From NCBI GenBank assembly GCA_954871525.1, contig OX940868.1, forward strand, positions 18,037,056 through 18,101,055: a stretch of DNA of 64,000 nucleotides, written 5' to 3'. This DNA is from Parietaria judaica. Taxonomy: Eukaryota; Streptophyta; Magnoliopsida; Rosales; Urticaceae. Below the pieces are notes generated by a model. That model saw only the letters and a list, made by a program, of their open reading frames with translations, had not been told where the DNA came from and did not search any database. This document shows, in pieces, positions 1 to 11,837 of this stretch. How positions within the stretch are numbered: the first letter of the stretch is position 1; each line of letters opens with the position of its first letter. Both the position numbers and the translations under genes were made by a program.

Positions 1-1918
1 CTACCATTATTACCCGAATCATTGGCTGTTCTTCCTCCTTTTGCATCCATTACTTTCAATTCAGAGGAATCAAACGGAGAGAATTGCAAACCCGAGGTCG
101 CTAAAACCGGACTGGGCTCTTCAGCAGCGATGACAACTGCTGTCGTTGCTGCTTTGCTTCACTACCTAGGAGCCGTTGATCTTGCCTTGGTGCATGATCA
201 AGATGAATCGAAGGACATTGCGGATCTTGATGTGGTTCATATCATAGCTCAAACCGCTCACTGCATTGCTCAAGGGAAAGTTGGAAGCGGGTTTGACGTT
301 AGCTCTGCTGTTTATGGCAGTCATCGTTATGTTCGTTTTTCACCAGACGTTATTTCTTCAGCTCAGGTCCTCTCTCTCTCTTCATATATATATATATATA
401 TGTATGTATATAAATGTCTATATCTTTTAGAATGACAAATACTGGTGTAAATAAGCAGGCTGAAATGCGTGGAGCGCCACTGCAAGAAGTCACTGACAAG
501 ATCTTGAAAGGAAAGTGGGATCATGAGAGGACTAAGCTCTCCTTACCGCCATTAATGACTCTTGTAAGCATGCTGATATTTTTATTATTTTCTATTAAAT
601 TTATGTGTTCTTATGATCATTTATCCATCCAAATAAAGCTTCCCAACTTAAGTGAAGGTTCAAAGGACAGATTGATATATTAACCAGTCACTGTCATTGC
701 CTTGCTCGTCAAGACAGCAAACACGAGTGATTCATAGATTTCTTCGGCTCACTTTTTTGCTGCTTTTATGTTCTCTTTTCAGCTGCTGGGTGAACCGGGA
801 ACTGGAGGATCATCCACACCTTCTATGGTTGGTGCTGTTAAAAAATGGCAAAAATCCGACCCCAAAAACTCGAAGGAAACATGGGAAAAGTTGTCATCTT
901 CAAACTCAGAACTAGAAAGGCAACTAAATACTCTAAACAAATTGGCAGCGGAGCACTGGGATGAATACCGGAGCCTTGTAAATAGTTGCAGCTTGCAGAA
1001 ACCAGAGAAGGTATTAATAATATTTGGGAATATTTCTGATTATATTATCTTAGAATATATATATATGTATATATTATTATTAATCCCTATAGTTACTCGT
1101 CATTCTTCAAGATATTAATCTTGGATCATTTTATGATAATGTGTGGGTAGTGGATTGAGCAAGCCACTCAACAATGGCAAGGAGAAATTGTGAAAGCTTT
1201 GTTAGGAGCAAGAGAGGCAATGCTCGAGATCAGGCGTCACATGTGTCGGATGGGCGAGGCTGCGGGTGTACCGGTATGCTTGTTTTGCTTGTATCGATGA
1301 TCTTTATTTGCTGTTTCGTTTTCATATGTCGGATTCTCCCTCTTCTCTAGTAGAGTATTAGCCGCTGCACCCCTTGAATTTCTCGTGTTCTTACAACTTC
1401 CCTTTCAACGTTTCTTGTCTCTCCTTGAACTTGTAAACTGTAGCAATTTCGTTTAAAATTGTTGGAAATCGGCGGTGTCCATCAAATTTTAAGCCGCGTT
1501 CAATGCAATATTACTACTCGGGACTAGATCGTCAAGTAATATTAACACGTGCATTGTTCATGGCTTGATACTTGGCAGAAATTTTTAATTTTTCACAATC
1601 GTTGACTTGTGATTTTTAAGTTTGATATAAACCGCATTGCAAACTTTGTAGATTGAACCAGAATCACAGACACGGCTTTTGGATTCCACGGTGAACATGG
1701 AAGGAGTGTTGTTAGCCGGAGTTCCCGGCGCAGGCGGCTATGACGCCGTGTTTGCCGTTACTTTAGGAGACTCTTGCAACCACGTTATAAAATCATGGAG
1801 CTCGCAGAACGTACTCGCCATGTTGGTCAGAGAAGATCCACGTGGTGTTTCTCTAGAGAGCGCTGACCCACGAACCACGGAGATCACTTCATCAATTTCG
1901 TCAGTTCACATTGAATAA
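1..1918 (+). CDS. PMK: Phosphomevalonate kinase, C-terminal part (5' end outside window)
   Basis: It phosphorylates mevalonate 5-phosphate to the diphosphate in the cytosolic/peroxisomal mevalonate pathway of isoprenoid synthesis. Five exons are visible: 1-366, 459-563, 783-1010, 1151-1273 and 1652-1918 (stop TAA), all with GT-AG borders and an unbroken frame, giving about 362 residues. The GHMP-kinase ATP-binding loop is clear early in exon 1 (TGLGSSAAMTTAVVAALL). It is followed by the GKVGSGFDVSSAVYGS block, the GTGGSSTPSMV motif in the third exon, and a C-terminal GVPGAGGYDAVFAV motif. Plant PMK is about 500 residues, so roughly 140 N-terminal residues lie upstream. An AATAAA about 60 bases past the stop (1981-1986) is a likely polyadenylation signal. 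Family identity is firm; start and promoter cannot be seen. Confidence 0.93.
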
Positions 1919-2507
1919 GAACGAACCTTGTATTTTTCAAGTGTGTATCAAAAGCTTAGGTGAAATTATTTGAGAGTTGAAATAAAAGCAGGCTTGTACC
2001 ACTTTCCCATGATCAGATTGTACGGGTGAAAATCTCGACCCTAGATCTTTTAATTAATTTATTATACAATTATATTTTAGTCGCATTTCATGTATTATTT
2101 AAAGTTTTAAACTTTTTATTATTTGATTTGAATGTTTTTTTTTTCGATTATTTACAATTTGAAAATTTGGTGTAGAGAATATTCTTTTTTTTATTAACTA
2201 ACTAACTAACTAAAACAAATCAGACCAGTCCATTTTTTGCTTGGTTTTGGTTCGGTTCCTGTTTGATAAATGGGTTTTTTTTTTCTTTTTCATAACAAGG
2301 ACATGGGCCGGTTTTGGAAAGACCGAAAACCGGGACCCCAAAAAAAAAAGGCACCGAGTTTTGCTTCGACCCAATTTTTTCCTGAAACCCCTAAACTTCG
2401 AGATTATGGGATATTATTAATACACATTAATAAAGATATGATGGGAAATATAAAGAGGTGAGAATTTGACCCACAAATCAAAACTTGGGGAACAAGGAAT
2501 AACTGAA
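1919..2507. other. Convergent intergenic region between PMK and PPR
   Basis: This is the shared 3' region of two convergent genes. It has the AATAAA noted for PMK near 1981 and AT-rich DNA with short T and A runs. No supported gene is present; a 63-codon frame at 2270-2461 looks like chance. Confidence 0.6.
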
Positions 2508-4325
2508 TTACCAGTAATCTTTACAAGAACAAGTCCCATCTTTAAAATGGTGAAACCTATTTCTGTCTTTTACAGTAATTTCACGTTCATATATCACTGA
2601 TATAAACTTAGTGTAAGTATGGCAATCACTGCACATCCTGAGGTTCCTAACTATTCTTACCGGGGATTTCCGAGAAGTGTTTATCAGCGCGAAGGCGATC
2701 GCGAGCTTCTGGCTGTGATACTTCAACCGCTCGCTCTTCTCTTCGTCGTCAACGTCGAGCAAAACCTGTGTCGTGTCCGCAACGTACCCATCGAATCGCA
2801 GCTGCCATTCCATCTGGTGAATCATCTCGCGAACTTCATTGCTCTGTGGGAACGACATGTCGTTCGACACGAACTTGTGGACCTTCCTCTTCACCTCCAC
2901 CGCGCTGAACCCTGGCGTTTGGACCAACCCCTTGGAGGGTATTTCCGTCCGAAGCCTGGCAAAATCGTCCCACCTTCGAGCTTTTGCATACATGTTCGAA
3001 AGAACGACGTAGTCACCGGGATTCCTAGAGTTCAAACGAAATAGGTTCTGAGCTGCGATCTCGGCTATTTCCATGTCGTTGTGAACTCTGCAGGAGCTGA
3101 GAAGGCTTCTCCAGATAACGTCGTTAGGCTCGGAGGGCATGGCTTTGATGAGCTCGAGTGCTTCTCCAATCTTCCCTGCTCGGCCGAGAAGATCGACCAT
3201 ACAACCGAAATGCTGAACCGTCGGTTCGATCCCGTGTTCGAGTTTCATCCGATCAAAGCACCGTTCACCCTCGTTGACCAAACCGGAATGGTTACAAGCG
3301 CTCAATACGGCCACATAAATCGCATCATCCGGTTCCAATCCCTCTTTCAACATGTCGGAGAAAATCTCCAAAGCCTTGTCTCCACGCCCGTGCATTGCGA
3401 GCCCAGAGATCACCACAGAGTAGGATAACCGATTTTTCTTCGCCATCTTGCGGAAAAGAGATAGCCCCTTCTCCAAGAAACCGCATTTCACGTACATATC
3501 TATCAATGAAGTCTCTACTATGACATTGAGACCGGAAATATTCCTCAATAACGAAGCGTGTGTGCTCATCCCCAAATCAAGAGCACCCAAATGAGTACAA
3601 GCAGAGATTACACTCACCAAAGTACTCTCTTCAGCTCTGCAACGACCCTCTCGGTTCATATCCCCGAAAAGCTCGAGACAGTCCCGCCATTTCCCTACCC
3701 GAGCGTGAGCTCCGATGATGGCGCTCCACGACGCGACGCTCTTCTCGCTCATCTGCCTAAACACGTCACAAGCTAACCCCAAATCGCCACACTTCCCATA
3801 CATGTTCACCAAGCTATTCTGCACAAAGAGATCACCTTGAAACCCGAGCTTGAGCGTGTGTCCGTGGACGTACCGTCCTTCCTCAAGCCCCCTAAGCTTA
3901 GCGCACGCCTTCAGAAGGGGCGGGAACGTAAAGTTATCCGGCTCGGCTCCGACCTCGAGCATTTCGGAGTAAAGAGCCAGAGCTCGACCCCAATTTCCAT
4001 GGCATACTTGACCTCTGATAACGGCGTTGAACAGAAACGTGTCGGGATCTTCGATCTGCAAGAAAATCGAGCACGCGTAGTCCACGCTTCCCCAATCCGA
4101 GAGAGCGCAAGTCGCGACGAGATTCCCAGCGCAGAGAAACTCCCAGAAAAGACCAAGCTTGAGAATTCTGGCGTGAACCTGCTTGAGCTCCCTCAAGCTC
4201 GAGCACTTCTTCAGAAGCGAAACGCATTCTCGCTCCTTCGAAACCGAGCTCGATTCCGGGGTTTCTCTGGGCTCTTTGGGCGGTAAGAAAACACGGGTTT
4301 GGCTCAGGACTGATGTCCCAGTCAT
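2508..4325 (-). CDS. Pentatricopeptide repeat protein, PLS class, E/E+/DYW type
   Basis: This is a single-exon, 605-residue, organelle-type RNA-binding PPR protein. Tandem PPR motifs run from about residue 45 to 400 (DTFLFNAVIRG, DLFVQNSLVNMYGKCG, SVASWSAIIGAHARVG, NVIVETSLIDMYVKCG). E and E+ regions follow (PGDYVVLSNMYAKARRWDD, PGFSAVEVKRKVHKF), and a DYW deaminase-like domain ends in CKDYW (601-605). Proteins of this class specify C-to-U editing sites in plastid or mitochondrial transcripts. Intronless genes are typical for them. The DYW zinc-site cysteines are present (C565, C568), but the usual HxE is H537-S-Q539, so the catalytic glutamate is absent. The N-terminus could carry an organelle targeting signal. 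It resembles Arabidopsis At1g31920 from memory; orthology is not proven. The target RNA is unknown. Many reading frames overlap it on both strands and are shadows. Confidence 0.95.
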   Translation of the reverse strand: MTGTSVLSQTRVFLPPKEPRETPESSSVSKERECVSLLKKCSSLRELKQVHARILKLGLFWEFLCAGNLVATCALSDWGSVDYACSIFLQIEDPDTFLFNAVIRGQVCHGNWGRALALYSEMLEVGAEPDNFTFPPLLKACAKLRGLEEGRYVHGHTLKLGFQGDLFVQNSLVNMYGKCGDLGLACDVFRQMSEKSVASWSAIIGAHARVGKWRDCLELFGDMNREGRCRAEESTLVSVISACTHLGALDLGMSTHASLLRNISGLNVIVETSLIDMYVKCGFLEKGLSLFRKMAKKNRLSYSVVISGLAMHGRGDKALEIFSDMLKEGLEPDDAIYVAVLSACNHSGLVNEGERCFDRMKLEHGIEPTVQHFGCMVDLLGRAGKIGEALELIKAMPSEPNDVIWRSLLSSCRVHNDMEIAEIAAQNLFRLNSRNPGDYVVLSNMYAKARRWDDFARLRTEIPSKGLVQTPGFSAVEVKRKVHKFVSNDMSFPQSNEVREMIHQMEWQLRFDGYVADTTQVLLDVDDEEKSERLKYHSQKLAIAFALINTSRKSPVRIVRNLRMCSDCHTYTKFISVIYEREITVKDRNRFHHFKDGTCSCKDYW

Positions 4326-5058
4326 CCTCGCATCGACGCCATCATTCCCGACCTCCGATCGCCATGACCGGCCTCGTTCGAAGCTTTGACGATGATCCTC
4401 GCTTCAGGTGGTTTCTGGGGAAGAATTTTCCGAGGGGGATTTTGATTGTGATGGGCAGAAATTTTCTGGGCATGGCTTGGTTTGGAGGAAGACGATGAAT
4501 GTCATCCATGAGTTTGGAGCAGAGAATTTGAACCAGTAGTGACGCTTTGAGATTATGGGACACCCAGATTGTGGATAGGATAATGCCACTGCTGACTTGG
4601 CATGTTGCCCAATCAGATTCAGCCACGTGTGAAAGAGCTCAGTCAGCTTGTGCTTGAACCAAATATTTATATTTTATACTACTGATAGAGATACTGTCGT
4701 TTCAAAAAGTAATCGTCGTTTTCGAAAGAAAAATATCAAGTACTTTTAAATCTCCATTTAAACGACATATTTCTGTAACAAGCATGTAAGCCTAATGGTA
4801 ACATATTTTTCGGTGCACTTAAAAATACTATATTATATAGATTTTAAAGGGAGATTTGGAGCAAATTTTATATTGGACACGACGTATTATAAATTTTATT
4901 TTATCGTGGCAACATTTTTGAAAAACCAGAAATAGTTCTGATGTATGAGTTTGGAACTTACAATAAGACTATTTTTTATTTTTAAAATTTTTTTGTCACG
5001 ATAAAAATAAGATTATTACAACGATAAAACAAAATTTAGTACATGACACATAAAAAAG
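4326..5058. other. Upstream region of the PPR gene
   Basis: The PPR gene's 5' flank reads leftward. On its strand there is a CCAAT-like GATTGGGC near 4608-4615 and an AT-rich TATA-like stretch near 4660-4680. The rest is AT-rich with no coding signal. Confidence 0.4.
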
Positions 5059-6857
5059 GGGATAATAGCGGCAAAAGTGGCCAAAGTTAGGCCAAGTGTG
5101 CAAATAAGTGGCCAAACCGATTTAATATTGGCATAAGTAGCCAAAGTTTACCAAACCGTGGACATTACGAATTCCATCCATTTCATGTCAACGCCGTTAG
5201 CCACGTCATGTCCACAAGTATTGAGTTTTGGCCACTTATTTGCACACTCGGCCTAACTTTAGCCATTTTTGCCGCTATTATCCCTTATTTTTTTGTGTTC
5301 CAAAGTATTTTTAGGGTTTATCTAGATATTTTTTCTTTTCCTTAAGATTTGACTAAAACTTTTTCCGAAAGAACTGATTCCGTTTTTAAAATTTAGAACG
5401 CTGAATATCACTCTCAATTTTGAAAACATTAAAATGTGTTATCGGTTTCACATGTAATTTACGATCATAGGATTTGACATAAAACCTCTACATAGTTAAT
5501 TTTAGGGACCATTATTTTATTTTATTAATATTATTAATTTTATAAAATTTTATTGTACCATGTTTTTATGGACTTAGTCATTTGAAATCACCACACATAA
5601 CTTACGAAAAAAAACCATTTTTATTAACTTTGCGCAAAATGTAGGGGTTACTAGTGATTAGTTTAGCATCTCCATGCTTGGAAAACTTACGCACTGTTTG
5701 GTTCACCAGGGTACGGGATAGACAGTGCTAACAAATTTTTGAGGTTCTCGGCCCTGTACAAATTACCTGATCATGATTTAGGAGTCGAAATAGAAAAAAT
5801 AAAAAGAAAACCATCTTACGGAACAAGAAATAGAACAAGAAGGTATTAGTCACTTTCACTAATCTCAAAACCCATATCAAATCATTGATGCTACTGTTAA
5901 TTTTTTTATTTTTTTAAAACTATGGTATCTTGGTGTGCCAAACTATTAACCACGAAGCATTGGCATTATAGACCGAAAGACTACTTCGTCCATGCTCTAA
6001 CTAACAATGAGGCCAAAATTATTAACGAGATTATCATTTTTTTTACAAAGTTTTTAAAACACTACCCATTCTGGTACATTTTAATACACATAATGAGTAG
6101 TTTTTTTTTTTAAATATATTGTGGCTAAATGGGTATTTCCTTAAACAAAATTTCGGGTCTCTAACAATTAAATATATCTCAATAAAATAATATTACAAAG
6201 TCTCTATTTTAGCCTCGACTCTAACTACCAATCTTAGGCCAACATTATTAACGAAATTTTTATTTTGTACAAACATATTAAAACATACATATTTTAGTTC
6301 ATTTTAATACACACGATGAGTAATTAAAAAAAAACTTGTGGCTAAATGGGTATTTCGTACTTATTCCTTTAAAAAATCTAATGGTCCCAAACAATTAACA
6401 TTAAGTATATAAACGTTTTATGTCAAATCCTATGATCGTAAATTACATGTGAAACCGATAACACATTTTAATGTTTTCAAAATTGAGAGTGATATTCAGC
6501 GTTCTAAATTTTAAAAACGGAATCAGTTCTTTCGGAAAAAGTTTTAGTCAAATCTTAAGGAAAAGAAAAAAAAATAACAAAAAATATCTAGATGAACCCT
6601 AAAAAATACTTTGGAACGCGAAAAAATAAGGGATAATAGCGGCAAAAAAGTGGCTAAAGTTAGGCCGAGTGTGCAAATAAGTGGCCAAAGCTCAACACTT
6701 GTGGAAATGACGTGGCTAACGGCGTTGACGTGAAATGGATGGAACTTGTACTGTCCACGGTTTGGTAAACTTTGGCTACTTATGCCGATATTAAATCGGT
6801 TTGGTCACTTATTTACACACTTGGCCTAATTTTGGCCACTTTTGCCGCTATTATCCC
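5059..6857. mobile_element. 1.8-kb fold-back element with about 430-bp inverted arms (Mutator-like?)
   Basis: Bases 5059-5490 recur as a reverse complement at about 6416-6857. Shared runs include the end GGGATAATAGCGGC and the inner stretch around ATCATAGGATTTGACATAAA. Each arm's outer 225-240 bases (5059-5282 and 6619-6857) are themselves an imperfect inverted repeat, so the structure is a palindrome of palindromes. The spacer has no transposase. Flanking 9-mers ATAAAAAAG and TACAAAAAG match at 6 of 9 positions, compatible with a decayed 9-bp duplication but not proof. The terminus resembles those of the elements at 7923, 28455 and 53648. The Mutator-like class is an inference. Confidence 0.75.
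6000..6395. repeat. Diverged direct duplication inside the fold-back element
   Basis: Two copies of about 170 bases, at about 6000-6170 and 6225-6395, are in direct orientation. Both contain GGCCAA...ATTATTAACGA, a CATTTTAATACACA stretch followed by GATGAGTA or AATGAGTA, and TGTGGCTAAATGGGTATTTC. It lies in the spacer between the arms. Confidence 0.65.
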
Positions 6858-7922
6858 TACAAAAAGATATTACATAATACTATTGCCGTACATATTCATT
6901 ACTTGATGTAGGTATGATAAACCCGAGCCACAGCGGTAGGCCTACGGAGCTCCAAAATGTCCGCGGAAACAGTCTCGCAAACTTGCACCAAGCTTTCATG
7001 GTGCGCTAAGTAGGGCCGGCAAAACTGTTTGTCTTATGACCAACGGCTACGGAGTGAAAAATCAGGTTGTTGGCCGGGACAAACCATAATTATCATATCT
7101 ATTGAAAAAATGGTAAAATTAATGTGGATAATACTTGTGATATGGCCAAAATATTTAAATAAGATCAGCTACACTTACAAAAGATTCAATCTGGGTTCTC
7201 TAGCTTTCTTTTACAAAAGATAGATTCCACGTGATTTTCAAAAGATTTTACTGCTTAGTTAATTTAAGAGCAGTATAGTAAATTAATATCCACTTATGGT
7301 AATATATGATAGTAATAATATTATTAACCATGAAATACACATATTTATATATTAATTGGATTATAATATATAGTACCTATGAAAATTTGATACTCACGGA
7401 CCCAACTGTTATTGCTGATCTGGACCACGGTCTCAGTGGGTCCCACAAAAACCCCAATTTTCACTAATCGTACCCACTTGTCCTTCCTTCCCATTTATTC
7501 AACTCATCCTCTGCTCTCGTATTCATTTCTCCACCCAACATACGCAACGTGGCACAGTCAAAGAAGGTCAACATTCGACTATCCACTTAAATATTGCCAC
7601 GTAATGGGTGCAAGCCCGGTTGGTGGGACGGCGCGTATGGGATAATGGCATGGTGAGGAGAAGAGAAGGTATTAATTTCGTTTGACTGATGCATCTAAAG
7701 TGCTTGCTTTTGTACTGCCACTGAAAGAAACCCCAAAATATTAAAGACTACAAAATTAATTGTCAGCCCATTCGCAAGCGAGAGCGCGTGTGCTACAACT
7801 TCTACTACTCTATTACTCTATTAGTCTATCTATGATAATACTTTGTTTTATTGTTCAACTGAACCACAAAAAGCAACTAAATCCAATAAATAACCACTTA
7901 AAAAGTTGCTACATTTTTTTTA
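6858..7922. other. Intergenic AT-rich region
   Basis: There is a GC-richer stretch at 6900-7080 and another at 7390-7680. The latter has a 77-codon frame (7412-7645) without recognisable protein features. Nothing here supports a gene. Confidence 0.4.
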
Positions 7923-8391
7923 GGGTTAATGATGGCAAAAATATCTAAAGTTTAGTCAAAGAACTCCTCGGGTATCCAAAGTTTAAAAATGCTGGTAAAA
8001 ATACCCAAAGTCAAATTTTGGGAGTTGACCACTCCAATCTCGTAATACCGTTAATTTACATGTTAACTCTGACCACGCGGACATACGTGGGTTGCCGACA
8101 GAATAATTTTTTCCACGTTGACAAGCCCACATCAGCCTCGTTTACGAGAAAACAACGAATTAAACCCCTAAGTAATACTATTTAATACAACTAATTGAAC
8201 CTCTAATGATTACACTTAACGAAACAGATTTTTCCACGTGGCCAGAGTTATTGGGGAAGTTAATGGCGTTACAATAATGAAGTAGTCAACTCTCCAAATG
8301 TGACTTTGGGTATTTTTGCCACCACTTTTAAACTTTGGGTACCCGAGGGGTTCTTTGACCAAACTTTAGGTATTTTTGCCGTCATTAACCC
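7923..8391. mobile_element. 469-bp element with about 100-bp terminal inverted repeats
   Basis: The left end GGGTTAATGATGGCAAAAAT is mirrored at the right end as ATTTTTGCCGTCATTAACCC. Both arms continue for about 100 bases (AAAGTTTAGTCAAAGAAC on the left, GTTCTTTGACCAAACTTT on the right). It has no coding capacity, so it is non-autonomous. The terminus resembles that of the fold-back element at 28455. Flanks are T-rich, so the duplication cannot be defined. Confidence 0.8.
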
Positions 8392-9690
8392 TTTTTTATT
8401 TCCTTTATTGATTTATCCGGAGTTATCCCCTTTTTCTGCGTTGACAGTCTAAAGGTAGAGCTACACATTTTCATCGTCAAAACGCATCAGCTGTGTTTGG
8501 TATATAACTTGAAAACAGTTTTTTAGTTTTCTAACTTGTACAGTTACACTGAGAAAAATAAATGACTGTTTGGTATGTAACTCATCAAACTGACTCCAAA
8601 ACATTTCAAGTTTTATTCTGTTTTTCTTAAGGATTTTCAAATACAGATTTTTGTTGTTTTCTGTTTTTTTCACTCAGTTTTTTCTTTTATCACTCCTTAT
8701 TTCTATCGACTTCATTATGAGTAAAATTAGAACCGGGAACCGGGAAATAACTCTTTTTTTTTGTTCATGTTCCGAAGAAAAAGTCGGGAATTTTATTTTT
8801 GTACCGATTTCGGTTTTAAAAGTGCTTGTCTTAAAAACCACATGTATTTTTCAAAATTACAAATTACAAATTACAAATAGTATAAAAACGACAATAAAAG
8901 TTTAAAATTCACTAAAATGACATACTAAAAACTAAAAAATTGACATGTAGTTTAAAATCAAAACCGATACCAAAAACAAGGGAATATTTGTTTAAGGCAT
9001 CGTTTATGGTTCTCAGTTTTAAAAATGGGAACAGAGAAGTACCAGTTCTTGGGTTTAAATTAAATTTCTTGGATTTTTTTTAAAATTGATCTAGGATTGG
9101 TACCGGAACAGAAACAAAACCGGAAAACGGATACCAAATTTTCACCTTTAAACTTTACCATTGAACCTTCAAAATCTCGATGTCAACTGAGTCACCAACG
9201 CTAACTGCGACACCGGTGCCGGTACCGGTGCCGATGCCGAATCTGATTTGACCTATGTGATGTTGGGACATAAATTACTCGTGTGATGACTCTAGAAAAA
9301 TGAATGCGGACGACCTATTGTGGTGAATATACAATTCACGCGAATACTATGTTTAATATAATGCTGGGGAAAAATAATAGAATAAAATGCATGAGATATT
9401 TTACTTTTTGATGCATGTTTAACCTGATTATTTAGACTATATAGTATATGAATTTGATATGTTAAACATGATATTTATGTTATCATATTATTAATGTAAT
9501 AATATTTTTATATTTTATTAATGTATTAAATATTTAATTTTTCAAGAAAAATCAAATTGAATTCCAAACAATTATTCTGTTGTTTTATTTTTAAAAAATA
9601 AAAAACAGAAATGTGTACCAAATAGTTATTTCAAAACAACTGCAAAAGTCTTTTACACTATAACTATAAAATTCTGAATAAAGAAAACAA
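8392..9690. other. Intergenic AT-rich region with transposon-like debris
   Basis: TGTTTGGTAT-type phrases near 8495 and 8568, and a mirrored ACCAAATAGTTATTT near 9620, suggest an eroded inverted-repeat element spanning this stretch, but borders are not clear. No gene is supported. Confidence 0.35.
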
Positions 9691-9699
9691 AAACAGTTT

Positions 9700-9800
9700 A
9701 AGCTGTCTGCCAAACGGCACCACCGCGACCCATCGCGGTGGTTTCCGGCGCGTCGTGACTCTTCGCGATTCCGAGCTTTCGATCGCGATTCGTCGCGACT

Positions 9801-9871
<71 letters not shown>

Positions 9872-9880
9872 CTCACAGAA

Positions 9881-9913
<33 letters not shown>

Positions 9914-10020
9914 CGCGACTCGCCACGACGCCGCACGCCACGACGCAGCGCGATGTTTTTTCTCGCGATTCTGGCGACTTCTTCGCGACGCGCCACACCG
10001 CCGTGGTGTGCAGCTCTAGT
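9700..10020. mobile_element. GC-rich CGCGAC-repeat element, probable hAT relic
   Basis: The region is rich in CGCGA(C/T)TCGTCGCGAC-like words and ends in CAGCTCTA at about 10012-10019. The defined 285-bp hAT element at 40298 has the same word composition and the same end. The left end is not clear (a possible AGCTG near 9702), and no convincing duplication was found. A long CT microsatellite sits inside. The long serine-leucine and arginine-glutamate reading frames here are products of the repeat. Confidence 0.5.
9806..9868. repeat. (CT)n microsatellite
   Basis: An uninterrupted CT dinucleotide run of about 30 units. A second shorter CT tract follows after a 20-base break, at about 9886-9912. 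Confidence 0.95.
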
Positions 10021-10024
10021 CTAA

Positions 10025-11833
10025 GGTTGTGTTTGTCTTAATTAAGATTAAAACATCTGAATCTAAATGCTCGTCTCAACAATAAGATGTGAAATATAAA
10101 TCTGAATGTGCGATAATTAAGTCTGTTTGTTTTTTAAAATCTGAATGGGATTTTAATTTTGATTTTTTTGTACATTAATATAGAGTAAAAAATAATAATC
10201 ATACTTATCATAAATTTAGATAATACTTACCATAAAACAAACATTTAGGATTTTACTAAATATTATAAAATATTTATCATGGTATTAATTTTTAAAATAA
10301 TAAAAATATTACCATATTATTCATGAAATTAAATATTATTATATATAAATTTTAATTTTATTAAAATTAATTAGTACAAATTATTTATTTATAAAAGTCT
10401 GTTTGTTTTTAAGATCTGTATACAAGTATGAATAAAATTTTACTTTTAGTGATTTTTTTATTTTATATAATTTATATTTATTATAAATTTAGACAATATA
10501 GTAAAACCTCTATAAATTAATACTCGACAAATTAATAATCTCTCTAAGATAATAATTTTGTCCGGTCCCGACTTGGGCCAGTGTAAAAAATGATATATCT
10601 CGATAAGATAATAAGATAATATATTTTCAGAGAACTCTATATAAATATAGGGTCCCATTAATATCATAAATTAATAATTCTTGAAAATTATATTTATAAC
10701 CAATAGGATTTAGGTAAATATAGTTATAATGTTGCATAATTTTCTTAAAACTTTAATTATGTTAGAGCTAACCTCAAATTTTTCTTATCACATCAAAATA
10801 TTCTTGTATTGTGCTTTTAAACTCCACCAAAATTTATCTAATCAAGTCAAACTTTTTCGAATTCCGAAAATACTCTTTTATCCATAAATTAATATCTCTC
10901 TAAATTAATAACATTTCACGGTCCCAACATTATTAATTTATAAAGGTTTTACTGTATTTATCAAAATAAGTAATTATGATAATTAATTATATGTACACTA
11001 TAAAAAATCATATCATCTATTAAATTATTTATGATAATTAATTATATGTAAATATATTTTAATAATTATTTAATTTATTATATTAATAAATTTGGAAATA
11101 TGTAAATTAAAACGTAAATATATATATACATATCCATTAAAAATGTAATATATATACACTAATTTATATATATAACAAATCTTAATTACGAATTCTTAAT
11201 AATTTTCTTACTTAATATATTTTTTAAACGTAATATATTTTTATTATATAAATAAATTTGGAAATATGTATATTTAAACGAAAATACATATATATCCATT
11301 AAAAAAATATAAATATATATAAACTAATTGATATATTAGATAACTTTTAATTACAAATTCCTAATAATTTTTTATTGTAATATTTTTTTAATATATTTTA
11401 TATATGTTTTCGAAACTTTTTTCAAAAGCGTCAACTATATCTTCCCACCTATCATTGGATTCATCTCGTCGTAAGTTTTCCAACGGTATATCATATGAGT
11501 CAATCTGATGTTATGTTTAAGAGTTATGGAGTTTTAAAGTTTCACATAAGAGAGAAAAATAAATTTGGAGAGAGAATATGATGAGAATGAGATAACGTGA
11601 TATACCAAATTTGAGCTCTTAATGGATAAGACTTTGGTGTTGATCTGACCGAATAAGTGGTTATTTAGATCCATTAAGATGTTTAGAAAGAAAAATAAAA
11701 TGCACTTACTGACCCATTAATTGCGAACAAACACAACCTAAGTATTTTCAAATTAAAAAAACAAATGCACTTAGTAGTTCTAAATCTGACCTATTAAGAT
11801 TCAGATGTCTATTAAGTACAAACAAACACACCC
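10025..11833. mobile_element. 1.8-kb element with TAA target duplication (PIF/Harbinger-like)
   Basis: The left end GGTTGTGTTTGT and the reverse complement of the right end, GGGTGTGTTTGT, match. Both are followed by an AAxA-CATCTGAATCT segment, so the inverted repeats are about 45 bases and imperfect. Both ends are flanked by TAA (10022-10024 and 11834-11836), the 3-bp duplication typical of PIF/Harbinger and Tourist elements. A further similar terminus lies inside at about 11700-11745, so nested copies are likely. The interior is AT-rich and non-coding. Confidence 0.6.
10500..10953. mobile_element. 454-bp MITE with AGTAAAACC termini, nested
   Basis: The termini AGTAAAACCTCTATAAATTA (left) and its near-exact reverse complement (right, ending GGTTTTACT) form 23-base inverted repeats with one mismatch. 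The interior contains GGTCCCGAC and GGTCCCAAC words. Related degraded copies lie around 28073-29505 and in a DPE1 intron at 60330-60500. It sits inside the element at 10025-11833. Confidence 0.75.
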
Positions 11834-11837
11834 TAAG

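Noticed and set aside
2619..4286. Several plus-strand and alternative minus-strand frames over the PPR gene
   Set aside because: They overlap an intact, motif-bearing PPR-DYW frame and have no family features of their own.
9664..10024. Long reading frames on both strands rich in serine-leucine and arginine-glutamate
   Set aside because: They are translations of the CT microsatellite and the CGCGAC words, not a protein.
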